Positions 60,164 through 64,000 of a stretch of 64,000 bases of DNA are shown here, one piece after another. The DNA comes from Primulina eburnea. Its lineage: Eukaryota; Streptophyta; Magnoliopsida; Lamiales; Gesneriaceae. Within the stretch, counting starts at the first letter, position 1. Each line of letters begins with the position of its first letter. The translations under genes were made by a program, and so were the position numbers. The notes beneath the pieces are model-generated. The model was not told the origin of the DNA. It searched no databases and saw only the letters and a program-made list of their open reading frames with translations. The stretch is taken from NCBI RefSeq assembly GCF_022965805.1, contig NC_133108.1, positions 19,170,056 to 19,234,055 of the forward strand, read 5' to 3'.

Positions 60164-61108
60164 ATGCCTCCGAGAAGAGTACCAGAGCAGGGTAGCACCT
60201 CGAATCCTCCAATGGACGTTACAGCCACTCCAATGGAGACACTATTGAAAAGATTTCATTCATTTCATCCACCAACTTTTAAGGGAACGGAGAATTCCGT
60301 GGATTGTGAGAATTGGCTGGATGATATTGAAATGCTGTTTGAGTCCTTGGAATATACTGATGAGCGGAAAGTGAAACTGATAGGGCACCAGTTACACGAC
60401 GTTGCAAAGAACTGGTGGATTACGACGAAGAGGGCATTGGAACACCGAGGTACGACCATTACCTGGAATGTGTTTAGAACTGAATTCTATCAGAGGTTCT
60501 TTCCAGTGTCGTACAGGAAGGACAAGGGAGCCGAGTTTGCAAACTTGAGACATGGCCATCTTAACATTGAGAAATATGTGGCCAAGTTCTCTTCACTGTT
60601 GCAATTTGCTCCACATGTGGCTGAACATGATGAGGCCGTCGCTGATTTTTTTTATAAATGGCCTAAATCCGGAAATATTTACGTTGGTAAACACTTGGAG
60701 ACCGAACAATTTTACCGACGCCTTGAACATAGCCAAGGGAGCCGAAGCCGGTCTGATGAGACAGAGAGGAGCTTCGTTTATGCTTCCAGCACCGGGACCA
60801 CATCAACCACCTCCTCGATTCGAAGGTGGCAGCAGCAGTGGTGGAAAGAAGGATTTCTTGAAAGCTAGAGGGAAGCAATTCAAGAAGTCAGGGAGCAGTT
60901 CTTCTAGCTCTGGGAGTCCTCGATAGAGCCAGAGCTATACTGGACCTTATTGCAATACTTGTGGAGGGAAGAATTCCACTGAACAGTACCGAGGAGTATT
61001 TGGCAGCTGTCGTATCTGCAAACAACAGGGACATTTTGCCCGAGTATGTCCACAGAGAGATGCCCAGGAATCCCAGGCAGCTGAGTCATCTGGATCAGTG
61101 GTTCCACT
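60164..61108 (+). pseudogene. I: gypsy gag, broken
   Basis: It starts MPPRR at an ATG (in the position where A, B and D have ATA). The Gag domain is close to that of C. At about 60645-60655 a run of eight T replaces the expected sequence and shifts the frame; the product continues in the frame 60552-60926, followed by a TAG and the zinc-knuckle region (about 60950-61060), where one cysteine is changed to tyrosine. Confidence 0.88.
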
Positions 61109-61933
61109 GATCAGTTGCAGGGTTCTTCGGTGTATTCCAAGATCGATCTGAGATCTGGATACCATCAACTGAGAGTCAGGGATTCTGATATCTCGAAGAC
61201 AGCATTCAGAACCAGGTATGGACACTATGAATTTATTGTCATGCCATTTGGTTTGACGAATGCACCGGCGGTATTTATGGGATTAATGAACCGTGTGTTT
61301 CAAAGATATCTCGATGATTTTGTGATTATATTCATCGATGATATTTTGATTTGTTTGAAGAATATGATTGAGCATGCAGAGCATTTAAGAACTGTGTTGC
61401 GAATTTTGAGGGCGGAGAAACTGTATGCTAAACTGTCGAAATGTGAGTTCTGGTTGAAACATGTGGTATTTCTGGGGCATATTATATCCGGAGACAGGAT
61501 ATCCATTGATCCCAGTAAGGTTGAGGCAGTGATTTCTTGGCCGAGACCGACATCTGTACCAAAGATACGCAGCTTTATGGGTTTGGCAGGATATTATCGC
61601 CGATTCATTAATGATTTTTCGAGTATTGCCAAACCGATTACACAGTTGACTCAGAAGAATGCTCCATTTGTGTGGTTAGAAGACTGTGAATCCAGTTTTC
61701 TGGAATTGAAGAAGAGATTGACCAGTGCTCCAGTGTTGACTATCTCTTCAGGTACTGGTGATTTTGTTGGTTTGTGTTTTGATGCAGCGGGGGCATGTTA
61801 TTGCTTATGCCTCGAGACAGCTGAAACCCCATGAATCTCGTTATCCAATTCATGATCTTGAATTGGCAGCCATCGTCTTTGCATTGAAGATATGGCGACA
61901 TTATCTGTATGGTGAGAAGTTTAAGATCTATTC
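61109..61933 (+). pseudogene. I: gypsy RT and RNase H fragment
   Basis: The Gag tail passes directly into the RT at [11 protein letters not shown] (residue about 662 of C), so protease and the first part of RT are deleted. The FIDD box is intact (about 61330-61345). Near 61770 a deletion of about 30 bp removes the first RNase H aspartate and shifts the frame. The sequence ends in RNase H after YGEKFKIYS, where LTR J begins. Confidence 0.88.
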
Positions 61934-64000
61934 TGTAGAACCCGTAAATTGGACTACGTATAAGCCATGCATAATTCTTAGTATTTAAATTAAAATGATT
62001 TTTTAGTGCATGAGTATTTAAATTCTTTTCTTTAAACTTAAGTATTTTATTCAGTAGTTTAAGTGCTATTTTTTCAGATAAATACGCGAGGCCGGACCGG
62101 AGTTGGAGAATATAGATAAGATTAATAATAAGAAAATATTCCTAAATTTAATTTTAGCCAAGAAATAATTTATTTTAATGATAAAGAATGTTTTAGGATT
62201 TTATTTAATTAATTGGACTTAAGTTATTAATTAATTATTTTATGCTCATTAATTAATTAAAAGCCTAAATTAAAGTGTATTAATAATGGGAATAAACTAA
62301 TCTAGGCCTAATGTACTAAAGAAATTATAACCTAACATCTTCATAGTAAATTGTTAGACAAAATTATACCATGCAAGCTCGTGACCACAATTTAATTTAT
62401 TAAAATTCATAATTAGTGTTTAAATCTTAAGCCTTTAAAACACATGATTTATTCGACAATTCACCTTTCTTTTAGGTAGCAAACTTTCGGCCATTTATTA
62501 GCGAATCTACCCCACAATTCACGTACAGTATGGAGAGGAAAGAAAGCATTTGATTTGCAATCAATCCCTTGACTTGCACCTTCCATCTTATCCCCTTGCA
62601 TGATTCCTTTATCTTTCCTAGTAGTCTCCCTTTCATTCATTAGCATCTTCCTCCACACCTTACCTTCGAAAATCCCATAGAAATCAGCAGCCATAATCGT
62701 GTAATCAGCAGCAAGAAGAACCTAGAACTTGCAGCAGAAAATAATAAGAACAAGCAAGATTCATTTTTGCCATTCAATTATCCCATTCATCTTGCACCTT
62801 GCCCTGCATTTCCATAGCACTCTCCCTTCCATTTCCAACGAAATTCAGAGCAGATTCAGTTGGAAAAATCGTGACTTTCATTCAGTAAGAAAGCAAGAGA
62901 GAAATACCTCTCCGACTCCGCCGCGTCGTATCCGCCGTATCATTTTTGTTTGCTTCTAAACAAATTTGCAGGAATGTGTATATTTTCCTTGTCTCTTCAA
63001 TCAAGTCATAATATGATTTTAAATATTACATGATCATGGTTTGATAGCCAAAAACCGAAATTTTTGACAGCACCATTATTGAAAATTCTGCACAGATTTT
63101 GTTCCACCTTGTGCTTCACGGTTGTGCACGGTTTTAGTGATTACAGGGGTTGGCTCACGTCCAGGATTTCCAGGCTACATCTAGGATTGATATAGAGTGT
63201 ATTAAGAAGGGATTTGACCATTGGTTAAAGCCTCTTTTCCCCCCAGCAACTCGAATGGCAGCAACACTTCCCTTAGTGTCATATTGAGTTTCGAATTTGC
63301 AGCTTGCTGTCAAGTGGGATGAATCTGATCTTGGCTGCCCCAGGGGCCATAGCCATGGTTAGAAGATCTCCTTATGATGTCTAGGACGTGACCAAGTCAG
63401 CCTTTCAAGGCCTGGTCCATGGTTGCATCGGTTTTCAAATCAAAGAACAAAAACAGCCCCTTCGCCCCTTTGAATTCTGCATGTGTCCCTCAGTTTTGGG
63501 TGGTTTAGGATGGACCTCGGTTGGCATCTGGCCCTTAGCCCTGGTTCACACCATACCCCTTGATGTCTAGATTGTGCCATGGTCAACCAAATGGCCACTG
63601 AAAAGGTCCATGACAGCAAACGAAGCGAAACTCCTCAAGCGCGCAGATTACGTTCTCGGCTAGGAGTATGGTCGTGTTTCTGGTGTGGTTCAGATTGTGT
63701 CTGGCCTAGGGCCCTTAGCCATGGTTCAAATCATTCCTTAGGACGTTGGTAAGAGGTTCTGGTCAGTGTTTCAAGCCCCAATGGCCATTAGCCTCGCAAA
63801 CGACGCAAGGGAACCAAAACATCGCTGCTGTAATTTTGACAGCAAGTGGTCGGCGGTTCAGAGGTGCATTTCGAGTTCTTGGTTGGCTTTTAGCCTATGG
63901 ACTTGGACTGGACAGTGCCTCATCAAGTTAGGAAGGTCATGTTTTTGGCCGTTCGTGATTCGTATCAATTTAGAGGTCGTATGAGAATTTACGGTGCAAG
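61934..64000 (+). mobile_element. J: LTR and possibly leader of another gypsy-type element, truncated
   Basis: A new sequence begins exactly at TGTAGAACCCG in the middle of the RNase H code of I, the expected form of an LTR start. No matching second copy, primer site or coding region lies in the window, so length and orientation are inferred from the TG start. The first 500 bp are AT-rich. The stretch 62450-63000 holds no convincing gene. A degenerate repeat of about 180 bp fills 63148-64000. Confidence 0.6.
63148..64000 (+). repeat. J: degenerate tandem repeat of about 180 bp
   Basis: The core AGCCATGGTT or a variant recurs at 63351, 63537, 63717 and 63892, that is at steps of 186, 180 and 175 bp, each preceded by a TTGGC/GGCC-rich stretch. 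Units two and three also share CAAACGA-GC downstream. A still weaker unit may start near 63148. The open frames at 63388 and 63746-63984 are chance frames in this repeat. Confidence 0.6.

Larger units (their letters stand above)
4016..61933 (+). mobile_element. I: Ty3/gypsy chromovirus-like element, split and truncated
   Basis: The left LTR begins at 4016 as CGTAAGGCCCGAG, with the expected initial T changed to C. It is cut at 4920 by copia E and resumes at 59144, ending CCCTACA at 59907, for about 1669 bp in all. A primer site, gag and part of RT/RNase H follow until LTR J interrupts at 61934. The bases before it (4011-4015, tgtgc) would be its target duplication, but the partner lies outside the window. 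Its Gag and RT are closest to those of element C. It is dead: there is a frameshift in gag, protease and the first part of RT are deleted, and RNase H carries a small deletion. Confidence 0.85.

Noticed and set aside
62461..62959. A possible gene or first exon within J
   Set aside because: The frames at 62461-62694 and 62729-62959 have no recognised domain and lie where an LTR or leader is expected; without the rest of J nothing supports them.
63388..63984. Small host genes at the right edge
   Set aside because: The frames fall within the degenerate repeat of about 180 bp, start anywhere in it, and have no recognisable domain.

Overview
The window is plant nuclear DNA made almost entirely of nested LTR retrotransposons. 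I found no host gene, rRNA, tRNA or CRISPR array, and no stretch that is clearly non-transposon host DNA. The element types (Ty3/gypsy chromovirus of Tekay/Del type and Ty1/copia of the Angela/TAR/Tork branch, all primed by initiator tRNA-Met) indicate a flowering plant, probably a eudicot. A closer placement would be guesswork.

Layout from outside in. Copia element G (306-4015, left part only) is the oldest host; another LTR end, K (1-305), abuts it. G was hit by gypsy element I (4016-4920, resuming 59144-61933). Copia element E (4921-59138, TSD ttgtg) landed in the LTR of I, and LTR J (61934-64000, runs off the window) cut the RNase H region of I. E then took four insertions: gypsy B (10071-34686, TSD tgaat) in the integrase, gypsy D (35526-43623, reverse, TSD atgtt) in the reverse transcriptase, copia F (45329-55103, reverse, TSD cactg) and solo LTR H (56466-58797, TSD cttct), both in its right LTR. 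B in turn carries gypsy A (10588-18294, reverse, TSD cgtag) in its left LTR and gypsy C (24793-33758, reverse, TSD atatc) in its right LTR. The deepest chain is G > I > E > B > A. Target site duplications and matched LTR lengths (A 1931/1931, C 2041/2041, B 2044/2042 after removing inserts, E 2076/2077 after removing inserts, F 2169/2171) support every boundary.

How the parts relate. C is the only element with a complete open gag-pol (1511 codons) and could be autonomous. A, B and D form a non-autonomous gypsy family: gag is kept (full-length and open in A and B), the original gag ATG is ATA in all three, and pol has decayed beyond reading. They probably depend on a C-like element for enzymes. 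F has nearly identical LTRs but a ruined gag and no protease, so it too was probably mobilised in trans.

The least explained signals are non-coding. The copia leaders hold a series of hairpins presenting an ATATTATT motif, with compensatory base changes between elements. All gypsy LTRs carry a twin hairpin in R/U5. Most LTR families carry an array of short palindromes just upstream of the TATA box, different in sequence from family to family.
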